NCBI RefSeq assembly: GCF_000718635.1
Contig: NZ_JOBF01000002.1
Span: forward strand, 62,001-126,000
DNA from: Streptomyces varsoviensis
GTDB lineage: Bacteria; Actinomycetota; Actinomycetes; Streptomycetales; Streptomycetaceae
DNA: 64,000 nucleotides
Direction: 5' to 3'
Below the pieces are notes generated by a model, which was given only the letters and a program-made list of their open reading frames with translations, was not told the DNA's origin and searched no databases. The position numbers were made by a program, and so were the translations under genes. Below, piece after piece: positions 1 through 7,879 of the stretch (its first letter is position 1; every line of letters begins with the position of its first letter).

Positions 1-852
1 GCCGTCATCGGGCTCGCCGTCGACGACGCGGACGCCGCGTTCACCGAGGCGGTCGAGCGCGGCGCCGCGCCGACCGTCCCGCCGATGGCGCTCGGCGCGG
101 CGGGCCACCGGGTGACCTTCGCGTCGGTGCTCGGCTTCGGCGACGTGGAACACCGGTTCACCTCCCGCGAGGCGCGCGGCGCGCCGTTCGCGCCCGGTCT
201 GATCCGGGAAGCCTCGCCGGCCCCGGCCGACGCGGGCCTGTTCGAGAGCGTGGACCACGTCGCGGTCTGCCTGCCCGCGGGCGAACTCGACGCGGCCGTC
301 CGTCACTACCAGGAGGTCTTCGGGTTCGCCCAGACCTTCGAGGAGCGGATCGTGGTGGGGCTGCAGGCGATGGACTCGAAGGTGGTGCAGAGCGCGTCCC
401 GGCAGGTCACCCTCACCCTCATCGAACCCGACACCACCCGCGAACTGGGGCAGATCGACGCCTTCCTCTCCGCGCACGGCGGCGCCGGCGTCCAGCACCT
501 CGCCTTCCTCACCAAGGACATCACCACCGCCGTCCGCACGGTCGCCGACCGCGGCGCGCGCTTCCTGACCACCCCGCCCGCCTACTACGACACCCTGACC
601 GACCGGGTGGGCGACGTGGGTGCCCCCGTCCCGACGCTGCGCGAGCTCAACATCCTCGCCGACCGGGACAGTTCGGGCGCGATGCTCCAGATCTTCACCG
701 AGTCGCGCCACCCCCGCCGCACCCTGTTCTACGAACTCATCGACCGGCGCGGGGCCCGCACGTTCGGCAGCAACAACATCAAGGCCCTGTACGAGGCCGT
801 GGAACGGCAGCGCCCGCTCTCCGACGCACCGGGCCCGGCGCCCTCGACCTGA
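1..852 (+). CDS. hmaS: 4-hydroxymandelate synthase, 5'-truncated by window edge
   Basis: Predicted Fe(II)/O2-dependent enzyme turning 4-hydroxyphenylpyruvate into 4-hydroxymandelate, the first step of 4-hydroxyphenylglycine (Hpg) synthesis. The frame is open from base 1, so the N-terminal VOC half is partly missing; 283 residues remain. Seen: metal-ligand candidates His in VDHVAVCL, His in VQHLAF and Glu in FYELIDR, plus the C-terminal block FGSNNIKALYEAVE shared by the HPPD/HmaS family. By recall it resembles glycopeptide-cluster HmaS (VVGLQAMDSKVVQSAS, AYYDTL). Plain 4-hydroxyphenylpyruvate dioxygenase is the alternative. The neighbouring hmo and hpgT genes decide for HmaS. The true start lies outside the window. 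Confidence 0.88.
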   Translation, partial: AVIGLAVDDADAAFTEAVERGAAPTVPPMALGAAGHRVTFASVLGFGDVEHRFTSREARGAPFAPGLIREASPAPADAGLFESVDHVAVCLPAGELDAAVRHYQEVFGFAQTFEERIVVGLQAMDSKVVQSASRQVTLTLIEPDTTRELGQIDAFLSAHGGAGVQHLAFLTKDITTAVRTVADRGARFLTTPPAYYDTLTDRVGDVGAPVPTLRELNILADRDSSGAMLQIFTESRHPRRTLFYELIDRRGARTFGSNNIKALYEAVERQRPLSDAPGPAPST

Positions 853-860
853 CCGCGGAA

Positions 861-902
861 CCGTACGGCCGGGGCCCGGATCACGCGGCCCCGGCCGTAC
901 GG
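861..902. terminator. Perfect 16-bp-stem hairpin after hmaS
   Basis: Bases 861-876 (CCGTACGGCCGGGGCC) are exactly complementary to 887-902, with a 10-base loop. The hairpin starts 9 bases after the hmaS stop and lies between convergent hmaS and hmo, so it can end transcripts from both sides. Further copies of GGCCGTACGGC follow to about 945. There is no clear U-tract, as is usual in high-GC actinomycetes. Confidence 0.75.
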
Positions 903-1067
903 CGCACGGTCCGGCCGTACGGCACGCGGCCCCGGTTGTACGGCACGCGGTCGCGGGGCGCGGAGCCCCCGGCCGCCGTGGTCGACCCCTTCGTGGCGGT
1001 ACCGCCGCCGCGACGGCGCGTCAGTTCACGCCTGCTTGTTGCCTGTTGCCTGTTGCCTGACGCGGAG

Positions 1068-2231
1068 TCAGCCCGTACGGCCCATACCGACGTACAGCTC
1101 CCTCGCCTCCGCCACGTTCTGACACCCCGCCAGCCCCAGCGCGTCCCTCAACTCCTCGGACAGCAGGTCGAGCACCTGGCGGACGCCGTTCTCGCCGCCC
1201 GCCGCCAGACCCCATGCCGGCGGACGGCCGACCAGGACGCCGGACGCGCCGAGCGCCAGCGCCTTGAGTACGTCCGTACCGCCGCGTACCCCGCTGTCCA
1301 GCAGCACCTCGCAGCGGTCGCCCACCACCTCCACGACGCGGGCCAGCGCGTCGACGCTGGGCAGTGCGCCGTCCAACTGCCTGCCGCCGTGGTTGGACAC
1401 CACGAGGGCGTCCACTCCCGACTCCAGCGCGTGCAGCGCGTCTTGTGGATCGAGCACGCCCTTGAGGACGAGCGGGAGGCGGGTATGGGCGCGCAGTTCG
1501 GCCACGTGCGACCAGGTGAGGGCGGGGGAGAGGGCCTGGCCGGTGTGGGCGGCGACCGCCGAGCCGTGGGCTGTGCCCCGGTGCGCCGTGGAGGCGGGCC
1601 CGGCGTCCAGATGGGCGGCCCGCACATGGTCCGGCAGCGCGAACCCGTTGCGTTCGTCCCGCAGCCGGCGGCCCATCCACGGCACGTCGACGGTCAGCAT
1701 CAGCGCCTCGCACCCCGCGTCCTCGGCCCGGCGCGCGAGCTCCAGGGCCCGGCCGTCCTCGCGGAGCCAGTAGAGCTGGAACCACACGGACCCGCCGATC
1801 CCGGCCAGTTCCTCGACCGGCACGCTGCTCAGCGTGCTCACGGTGAACGGCACGCCCGCCGCCTTCGCCGCGCGGGCGCTCGCCGCCTCGCCGTCGGGGT
1901 GCAGCAGCCGCTGGTACGCGACGGGGGCCACGGCCACCGGCATGCGGACCGGCCGGCCCAGCAGGGTGGCGTCCGTCGTGCACCGCGAGACGTCCCGCAG
2001 GACCCGCGGCCGTACGAAGAGCCGGTCGAACGCCGCGCGGTTGGCGGCCAGCGTCCGCTCCCGGCCGCTGCCGCCCGCCACGAAATCCCACACGTCCGGG
2101 GGCAGCACCGCGGCGGCGGCCCGCTCCACGTCGTCGAGGGAGCGGGGCGGCACGGGCTCCGGCGGATTCCATTCCCGCGGGTCGACGGCCAGGCCGCGAA
2201 AGGAACTCTTCTGCTTCGGCGGGTCGGTCAT
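1068..2231 (-). CDS. hmo: 4-hydroxymandelate oxidase (FMN-dependent)
   Basis: 387-residue FMN-dependent alpha-hydroxy-acid oxidase, predicted to oxidise 4-hydroxymandelate to 4-hydroxyphenylglyoxylate. Seen: N-terminal helix block DDVERAAAAVLPPDVWDFVA, FMN-site segment MPVAVAPVAYQRLLHPDGE, substrate-channel region TVDVPWMGRRLRDERNGFAL, flavin lysine in LVLKGV, the catalytic His/Arg block VSNHGGRQLDGALP and the phosphate-binding ends DSGVRGGTDVLKAL and GASGVLVGRP. Length and motif order match Hmo of glycopeptide clusters as recalled. It is convergent with hmaS and divergent from hpgT, so the three Hpg genes form at least two transcripts. Confidence 0.88.
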   Translation of the reverse strand: MTDPPKQKSSFRGLAVDPREWNPPEPVPPRSLDDVERAAAAVLPPDVWDFVAGGSGRERTLAANRAAFDRLFVRPRVLRDVSRCTTDATLLGRPVRMPVAVAPVAYQRLLHPDGEAASARAAKAAGVPFTVSTLSSVPVEELAGIGGSVWFQLYWLREDGRALELARRAEDAGCEALMLTVDVPWMGRRLRDERNGFALPDHVRAAHLDAGPASTAHRGTAHGSAVAAHTGQALSPALTWSHVAELRAHTRLPLVLKGVLDPQDALHALESGVDALVVSNHGGRQLDGALPSVDALARVVEVVGDRCEVLLDSGVRGGTDVLKALALGASGVLVGRPPAWGLAAGGENGVRQVLDLLSEELRDALGLAGCQNVAEARELYVGMGRTG

Positions 2232-2559
2232 GGGAGTCCTAGCGTGCGGGGAGTCCGGGGGCGAAGGGCTGCCCCCACCATGCCACCGGAGCGCTGCCGT
2301 GACTGCCCGTCAGAGCGCTGCGGCAAGTCGTTCCGGCGAGTCGCCGCGGCGAACCGCTCCAAGGCGCGTCCTTTCGGCCCCCTGCCCTTGTCGTCCGAGC
2401 TGAACGGACATTGCCGGGTGTGTGCTTCTGGGCGATGATATTGAAGCGGTGTGCTCTGCCGTGCCTTGTCCTGGCCCTGTCTCGTCCCGCCTTGTCCTGC
2501 CTCATCCTGTCGCCGCCGAGTCACCCTCCGAGTCATCCTCCGTGAGAAAGAATCGACCC
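2232..2559. promoter_or_regulatory. Divergent hmo/hpgT intergenic region
   Basis: 328 bases without a credible gene, between the divergent starts of hmo and hpgT; promoters for both should lie here. A less GC-rich patch near 2410-2450 (around GATGATATTGAAGCG) is the best place for the hpgT promoter. Close to hpgT the sequence has short direct repeats: CTTGTCCTG-like units at 2464-2510 and two CCGAGTCA(C/T)CCTCCG copies at 2516-2541. I found no convincing operator. Confidence 0.4.
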
Positions 2560-3924
2560 ATGGAAAACGTGCGATCGGAAATCGGGCAACCGGACGGCGT
2601 GCAACCGGGGCCCGCGTCCCCTGAGCCGGGCGCCACATTGGACGCGACCACGCTGCACACCTCGTTGGGCGACGCGTCGATGGAGTCCATGAATCTGCTG
2701 AACGAGATCGCCGGACGATATCCGGAGGCCATCTCGTTCGCCGCCGGCCGCCCCTTCGAGGGGTTCTACGAGGTGGACCAGGTACACGAATATCTGCGGG
2801 TCTTCTGCGACCACCTCAGAACCGAACGCGGAATGACGGACGCCCAAGTGGCCCGTACGCTCTACCAATACGGCGACACCAAGGGAATCATCACCGATCT
2901 CATCGCGCGCAGCCTCGCCGTGGACGAGGGGATCGAGGCCGCGCCCGCGTCCGTGGTCGTGACCGTCGGCTGCCAGGAGGCGATGTTCCTGGTGCTGCGC
3001 GCGCTGCGCGCCGACGACCGGGACGTCCTGCTCGCACCGAGCCCCACCTATGTCGGCCTGACCGGCGCGGCCCTCCTCGCCGACCTGCCCGTACGGACCG
3101 TGTGCACCGGCGGGACGGGGATCGATCTCGACGATCTCCTGGTCCAGTTGCGTGCCGCGCGGGCCGAGGGGAAGCGGGTGCGCGCCTGCTATGTGACGCC
3201 GGACTTCGCCAATCCGGTGGGCGTCAGCATGGAAATGCCCGACCGGCGCCGACTGCTGGACATCGCCGAGAGCGAGGACATCCTGCTCCTGGAGGACAAC
3301 GCGTACGGGCTCTTTCACAGCGGCCCCGACCGGCCGGCCACGCTCAAGGCCCTGGACCGGCGACAGCGCGTCGTCTATCTGGGTTCCTTCGCCAAGACCG
3401 GTGTGCCGGGCGCGCGGGTGGGTTATGCCGTCGCGGATCAACGAGTGATCCGCGGAGCCGGGGACGGCACGGGAGGCGGGCTTTTCGCGGACGAGCTGTC
3501 GAAAATCAAGAGCATGCTCACCGTGAACACCTCGCCCATCGGCCAGGCGGTGATCGGCGGAAAGCTGCTCAGCAACGGTTGCAGCATGATCGCGGCCAAT
3601 CAGCGTGAGGCGGCCGTCTACCGGGACAATCTCAATCAGGTGCTGCACGGCCTGGCCAAGCGGCTGGGCGACCGTCCCGAGATTTCCTGGAACGCGCCGA
3701 CGGGCGGCTTCTTCGTGGTGGTCACCGTTCCGTTCACCGCGGACGACGAATTCCTGGAGCACGCTGCCGACCGCTATGGCGTGCTGTTCACGCCCATGCA
3801 CCATTTCTACGGCAGCACGGCGGGTTTCCGGCAACTGCGCCTGTCGATCAGCACGCTCACCCCGGACCGTATCGAAGAGGGCCTGGACCGGCTCGCAGAG
3901 CTGATCCTCCAGCGGCTGCGCTGA
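2560..3924 (+). CDS. hpgT: 4-hydroxyphenylglycine aminotransferase-like PLP enzyme
   Basis: 454-residue fold-type I aminotransferase, predicted to transaminate 4-hydroxyphenylglyoxylate to Hpg, closing the HmaS-Hmo-HpgT pathway. Seen: VTVGCQEAMFLVLRAL (cofactor phosphate region), DFANPVGVSM (NP pair), LLEDNAYGLF (PLP ring Asp and Tyr), Schiff-base Lys in GSFAKTGVPGARVGY, and Arg in RLSIS for the substrate carboxylate. The ATG at 2560 follows GAGAAAG at 2544-2550; an upstream in-frame extension lacks such a site. A close relative is the phenylglycine aminotransferase PglE, so L-phenylglycine is possible, but hmaS and hmo point to Hpg. The last codons form part of a 20-bp tandem repeat. Confidence 0.85.
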   Translation: MENVRSEIGQPDGVQPGPASPEPGATLDATTLHTSLGDASMESMNLLNEIAGRYPEAISFAAGRPFEGFYEVDQVHEYLRVFCDHLRTERGMTDAQVARTLYQYGDTKGIITDLIARSLAVDEGIEAAPASVVVTVGCQEAMFLVLRALRADDRDVLLAPSPTYVGLTGAALLADLPVRTVCTGGTGIDLDDLLVQLRAARAEGKRVRACYVTPDFANPVGVSMEMPDRRRLLDIAESEDILLLEDNAYGLFHSGPDRPATLKALDRRQRVVYLGSFAKTGVPGARVGYAVADQRVIRGAGDGTGGGLFADELSKIKSMLTVNTSPIGQAVIGGKLLSNGCSMIAANQREAAVYRDNLNQVLHGLAKRLGDRPEISWNAPTGGFFVVVTVPFTADDEFLEHAADRYGVLFTPMHHFYGSTAGFRQLRLSISTLTPDRIEEGLDRLAELILQRLR

Positions 3925-3960
3925 TCGTCCAGCGGCTGCGCGGATCGTCCAGCGGCTGCC
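3901..3960. repeat. Three tandem 20-bp units across the hpgT stop codon
   Basis: Units at 3901-3920, 3921-3940 and 3941-3960 differ from each other at only one to three bases (core GATCSTCCAGCGGCTGCG). The first encodes the last residues of hpgT, the second contains its stop, and the third is non-coding. Because 20 is not a multiple of 3, the stop depends on the frame shift between copies. This looks like recent slippage. Confidence 0.9.
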
Positions 3961-4120
3961 GGCCTGACGCGCCGGGGCGAACAGCCCCCTTCCGCATTAG
4001 CGCCTCGGTCCCATCGGGTGTCTCGGTCCCACCGGGTGTGCGGGCCCGCGGCCGGCGAGGAGCCGTGGCACCTCGCCGGCCGCGCTCGCCTCCAGTCGGC
4101 CTCGCGGGCCCGGGGCCGGA

Positions 4121-5377
4121 TCAGTGGACCGGCACCTGCTGGACGGTGCGGGTGTGCCGGGCCCGCTCCGCGGCGAAGGCGGCGAGGTGGCTGTTCAGGG
4201 ACGCGTCCGTACCGGAACGGATCGCCTCCGGGTCGGCGGTCGCCACCGCCCGTACGAACGCGGCGACCAGCTCGATGTCGCCGCCGCCGTGCCCGTCGGC
4301 CGCGTTCGAACCACTCCCGCCGAGCTCGTGGACCTGGCTCTCGCCGGTGCGGAAGTCCTGCACGGTGACCCGTTCGCCGTCCCCGCTGAGCCAGCCGTGC
4401 GACCCGAAGATCCTGGTCTGCCGGTGGGTCTGCTCGGTGAAGGCCATCATCTGGAACGTCGCCGTGAGATTGCCGCTCAGCCGCATCGCGACCACCTGGT
4501 GGTCCACGACGTCGTTGTCGCCCGCGTACACGCACACGCCGTACGGGCCGGTGCGCAGCGCCTCCCGCAGCCCGGCCTCGTCGGTGGCGTCGGTGACATG
4601 GGTGACGGGCCACACCGAGCCCTCGTCGCGCAGGGTGGGCATGTAGAGCTTGGGCGCGCTGTACGGGCAGTCGGGTTCGACGGCGCAGTCCAGGCACCGG
4701 TCGGCGGCCCCGGCCGGCTTGTTCTCCGGCCGGAAGTGCTTGAGGCCGCCGAAGCTCGCGACCTCCTCGATCCTGGCATCGAGCACGTAGCTGATCCAGT
4801 CCAGGTCGTGGCAGGACTTGGCGAGGATCATCGGTGAGGATTCCGCTTCGCTGTGCCAGGGGCCGCGCACGAAACTGTGCGCGTAGTGCCACCAGCCGAC
4901 GGGCTCCAGGTGCTCCATCGACACGAGTTCGCCCAGGACGCCCGAGGCCAGCACGCTCTTGACGAGGTCGGTGTACTCCGTGTAGCGCAGGACGTGGCAC
5001 ACGGCGAACAACACGCCGGCCTCGCGTACCCCCTCGACGAGCTTCCTGGTCTCCTCCTCGGTGGGGGCCAACGGCTTCTCGGCGAGGATCGCGTACCCGG
5101 CGCGCGCCAGGGCGAGGACGGGTTCGAGGTGGTCGCGGTCCTGGGTGGCGACGATGACGGCGTCGGCTATCCGCTCCTCGGCGAGGGGCCGCCAGTCCTC
5201 GAACTCCAGGGGCGCGCCCAGCGCCGCGCGGGCGCTGGGGCGCGGGTCGGCGACGGCGACGAGTTCGGCCTGCTCGGGGTGGTCCTTGATCCAGTCCGCG
5301 TAGGTGAGTCCGCGCTGGCCGGCGCCGACGACGGCGACCCGGACCGGGCGGTCGGTGATCGGACGGTGGATGGTCAC
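4121..5377 (-). CDS. Gfo/Idh/MocA-family oxidoreductase
   Basis: 418-residue NAD(P)-dependent dehydrogenase of the glucose-fructose oxidoreductase/inositol dehydrogenase family; exact sugar substrate unknown. Seen: Rossmann start VRVAVVGAGQRGLTYADW, the family signature AILAEKPLAPTEEETRKL with its EKP lysine, and a catalytic-domain block SSPMILAKSCHDLDWISYVL carrying the usual Lys/Cys/His/Asp residues. A small Cys cluster (CLDCAVEPDCPY, near residue 230) is typical of one subgroup and may bind metal. The GTG start at 5377 follows TTTGGAGC. Upstream 5378-5450 is AT-rich for this genome and probably holds its promoter. The SMP-30-like lactonase at 6615 could belong to the same sugar-acid pathway. 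Confidence 0.85.
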   Translation of the reverse strand: MTIHRPITDRPVRVAVVGAGQRGLTYADWIKDHPEQAELVAVADPRPSARAALGAPLEFEDWRPLAEERIADAVIVATQDRDHLEPVLALARAGYAILAEKPLAPTEEETRKLVEGVREAGVLFAVCHVLRYTEYTDLVKSVLASGVLGELVSMEHLEPVGWWHYAHSFVRGPWHSEAESSPMILAKSCHDLDWISYVLDARIEEVASFGGLKHFRPENKPAGAADRCLDCAVEPDCPYSAPKLYMPTLRDEGSVWPVTHVTDATDEAGLREALRTGPYGVCVYAGDNDVVDHQVVAMRLSGNLTATFQMMAFTEQTHRQTRIFGSHGWLSGDGERVTVQDFRTGESQVHELGGSGSNAADGHGGGDIELVAAFVRAVATADPEAIRSGTDASLNSHLAAFAAERARHTRTVQQVPVH

Positions 5378-5585
5378 GAATGCTCCAAAAAACCTTAGTC
5401 AAGCAACAATTACAAGATCCGATTGTGCACTCGGAGGCGGAGATTGCCGAGGGTGCGGGAGCCCCGGGCCTTCTCCCCGGACACCGCCGCACGGGCCGTA
5501 CCGTCCTCGACGCCCCCGGTACGCACCCCCGCCGGCATGAGCGCGATGACGGCACACGCGGCCGCAGCAGAGGAGTCCTTCGGCC

Positions 5586-6545
5586 ATGAGTCTCATCCGC
5601 ACCGCCTGCCCCACCGACGATCCCGCCCTGCACGCCCTGTGGCGGGAATGCTTCGGTGCCGGTGCCGGTGCCGCCCCGCAACTCCCCGCGCTCTACGCCC
5701 TGGACCCCGACCGCCACCGGCGTACGTTCGTCGCCGTCCGCGCGGACGGCACGCTCGACGCCGTCGTCGTCTACGTGCCCCGCGCCATTCGCGACGCCCA
5801 GGGCACGCCCGTACGGGTCGGCGGGATCGGCAGCGTCGCGGCCCGCCCCGAGGCGCGCGGCCGAGGGCTCGTGCGCGCGCTGCTCGCGGAGGCGGCGGAG
5901 CTGATGCGGGCGGAGTCCTGCGCGTGGTCACTGCTGTTCACCGGAGTGCCCGGCGTCTATACGGGCTCCGGCTGGCAGACCTTCCCGACCCGGCTGCGGG
6001 CGGGCGCTCTCGGCAGCACACCGCTGGCCCGCTCCCCGTACAAGATCCGCCCCGCGCGCCCGGCCGACCTTCCGTTTCTGACTCAGCTCTCCCGCTCCGC
6101 CGCCCCCTTGAGCACGGTCCGCTCGGAGGCGGACTGGCACACCCGGCTGCCCGCCTGGTACGGGCCGCTCCGCGGCTGGCTGGTCGCCGAGGACCCGAAC
6201 ACCAACCGGCCGGTGGGCTGGGCGACCGCCGCACACCATGAGGGGGCCGGGAAGGCCGAAGGGGCCGTGGACGTACGCGAGTACGCGGCGACCGGGGCCG
6301 GCCCGCTGGCGGCGCTCTTCGCGGCCATCGCCGGACGCGCCCGCCGCGCGGGGCTGCGCTGGGCGCTGCTGCGGGGACCGGAGCCCGGGCCGGCCGTGCT
6401 GGAGGCGTTGCCCCACCTCATGACGGGGGCGGAGGTCCGTACCGAGCACGTGGGGATGGTCCGGCCGCTGCTGGCCGGCCCCGAGCGCGTGCACGCGGTG
6501 CCGCGTGCTCCCGGCGCTGTGCACTGGTTCGGGGATTCGTTCTGA
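5586..6545 (+). CDS. GNAT-family N-acetyltransferase (tandem-fold type)
   Basis: 319 residues, about twice a single GNAT domain. The N-terminal half has the acetyl-CoA pyrophosphate-binding motif in GSVAARPEARGRGLVRALL followed by LLFTGVPGVYTGSGWQTF. The second half (from about residue 150) looks GNAT-like but lacks an obvious RGxG loop, as in Eis-type and other tandem GNAT proteins. The substrate cannot be read from the sequence. ATG 5586 has AGGAG about ten bases upstream. It stands between a divergent Gfo/Idh gene and a co-oriented SMP-30 gene, with only 69 bases to the latter. Confidence 0.8.
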   Translation: MSLIRTACPTDDPALHALWRECFGAGAGAAPQLPALYALDPDRHRRTFVAVRADGTLDAVVVYVPRAIRDAQGTPVRVGGIGSVAARPEARGRGLVRALLAEAAELMRAESCAWSLLFTGVPGVYTGSGWQTFPTRLRAGALGSTPLARSPYKIRPARPADLPFLTQLSRSAAPLSTVRSEADWHTRLPAWYGPLRGWLVAEDPNTNRPVGWATAAHHEGAGKAEGAVDVREYAATGAGPLAALFAAIAGRARRAGLRWALLRGPEPGPAVLEALPHLMTGAEVRTEHVGMVRPLLAGPERVHAVPRAPGAVHWFGDSF

Positions 6546-6614
6546 TCGGTCGCCCGTTCCTTATATTTCCTTGTGTTCGAGCCCTGTACGTCGCGCGAGA
6601 GGAACCACTACCGC

Positions 6615-7541
6615 ATGAACACCGTTTCCGCCGCAGAGCCCGTCTGGTCCGACCGGCTCGACCTGGGCGAGGGCATCCGCTGGCTCCCCGGCGGCCCCGT
6701 TCTCGTGGACATCCTGAGCGGCCGGCTCCTGCGCGGCCCGCTCGGTCAGGAGGGCGGCCCGCTCGACGAGTTGGCGCGGCTGGACGTGCCGCTCGGCTCC
6801 GTGGCACCTATCGCGGGCCGCCCCGGCCAGTGGATCGCGGCAGCGGGCACGGGCATCTGCGTGTTCGGCACGGGCGAGTCGGACGACACGGACGCCACGG
6901 GTGGTCAGGGGGAGGCCGCGCCGCAGTGGCTCGCCCGGCCCGAGGAGGACGCGCCGGTCCCCGTCCGCATGAACGACGGCGTCGCCGACCCGCACGGCCG
7001 GTTCTGGGCGGGGAGCATGCCGTACGCCGCGGACCGGAGCGTCGGCAGCCTCTACCGCGTCGACCACGACGGCTCGGTGCACCGCGTCTTCGACGGCCTG
7101 ACCGTGCCCAACGGCCCCGCCTTCACGGCGGACGGCACGGTGCTGTACCTCGCCGACAGCGTCCACGGCACGATCCTGACCTGCCGCGTCGACCCGCTCA
7201 CCGGGGAACCGGCCCACCCCTTGGAGGAGTTCGCCTCGGTGCGGGCGGGCAACCCCGACGGCATGGCGGTGGACGTCGAGGGCGGGGTGTGGAGCGCGAT
7301 CTGGGGCGAGGCCCGCGTCCACCACTACCGCGCCGACGGCACCCTCGACCAGGTACTGCCCCTCCCGGCCCAGCAGCCGGCCGGCCTCTGCCTCGGCGGC
7401 GACGACCTGCGCACGCTGTACATCACCTCGGCTCGAACGGACCTGACGGACCCGGGCCCGGCGGACGGAGCGGTGTTCAGCGTCCGAGTACCGGTCCCCG
7501 GCGTCCCCACGGCCGCCTTCCGCTGGAGCAAGGGCTCCTGA
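6615..7541 (+). CDS. SMP-30/gluconolactonase family lactonase
   Basis: 308-residue six-bladed propeller protein of the SMP-30/LRE family; members hydrolyse sugar lactones with a divalent metal. Seen: GEGIRWLPGG (first metal Glu), MNDGVADPHGRFWAGSM (metal/substrate Asn-Asp), FDGLTVPNGPAFTADG (Asn) and a YLADSVHGTI segment with the catalytic-type Asp. Start chosen at ATG 6615, preceded by GAGAGGAACC; an upstream ATG at 6573 adds a non-family extension (FEPCTSRERNHYR). Probably works with the nearby Gfo/Idh dehydrogenase, whose product could be a lactone; that link is inference. Confidence 0.85.
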   Translation: MNTVSAAEPVWSDRLDLGEGIRWLPGGPVLVDILSGRLLRGPLGQEGGPLDELARLDVPLGSVAPIAGRPGQWIAAAGTGICVFGTGESDDTDATGGQGEAAPQWLARPEEDAPVPVRMNDGVADPHGRFWAGSMPYAADRSVGSLYRVDHDGSVHRVFDGLTVPNGPAFTADGTVLYLADSVHGTILTCRVDPLTGEPAHPLEEFASVRAGNPDGMAVDVEGGVWSAIWGEARVHHYRADGTLDQVLPLPAQQPAGLCLGGDDLRTLYITSARTDLTDPGPADGAVFSVRVPVPGVPTAAFRWSKGS

Positions 7542-7762
7542 ACGGGGCCGCCTGAAGGGGAGCGCCTATGTGAGGCGATGCGAGCGCGCCCGTTGAAGCA
7601 TGGGCCGGCGCGGCGACCGTCAGTGGGACGACCGGCCGTTCGTCCCTTCCGGTGAGGGAAGCGTCACCGGGCCTGCGGCGAGCGGATGGGGGCGAGCATG
7701 GAAGGGCCGAATTCCGGTGCGATGTCCCGATGCGATACCCAGATGCGATCAGGAGCGTACGT

Positions 7763-7879
7763 ATGACTGACGACGGAAAGCACAGCGGCCCGCCCTCCGA
7801 CAAGCCGTGGACGCCGCCGCCCACCCCGCCGTCCCCCGATGGGTCGGGCGGGTCCGGTGGGGGGAAGACCACCGGGTGA
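7763..7879 (+). CDS. 38-residue Pro/Gly-rich peptide coupled to a methyltransferase
   Basis: Small gene of 38 codons with a good ribosome-binding site (AGGAGCG at 7751-7757). The product has an acidic start (MTDDGKHSGPPSD), a KPWTPPPTPPSPDG middle and a GSGGSGGGKTTG tail. Its stop TGA overlaps the GTG start of the next gene (GTGA at 7876-7879), so the two are translationally coupled. The downstream gene resembles the methyltransferases of ATP-grasp/RiPP maturation loci, which makes this a candidate precursor or substrate peptide. No leader/core boundary is evident and I recognise no family. A short adaptor or unrelated leader peptide are alternatives. Confidence 0.55.
   Translation: MTDDGKHSGPPSDKPWTPPPTPPSPDGSGGSGGGKTTG

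Noticed and set aside
1038..1058. GTTGCCT x3 tandem repeat as a regulatory element
   Set aside because: Short heptamer slippage near the hmo 3' end with no symmetry or gene start nearby.
936..2438. A 500-codon plus-strand frame over hmo
   Set aside because: Antisense shadow; hmo on the minus strand matches the FMN oxidase family over its full length.
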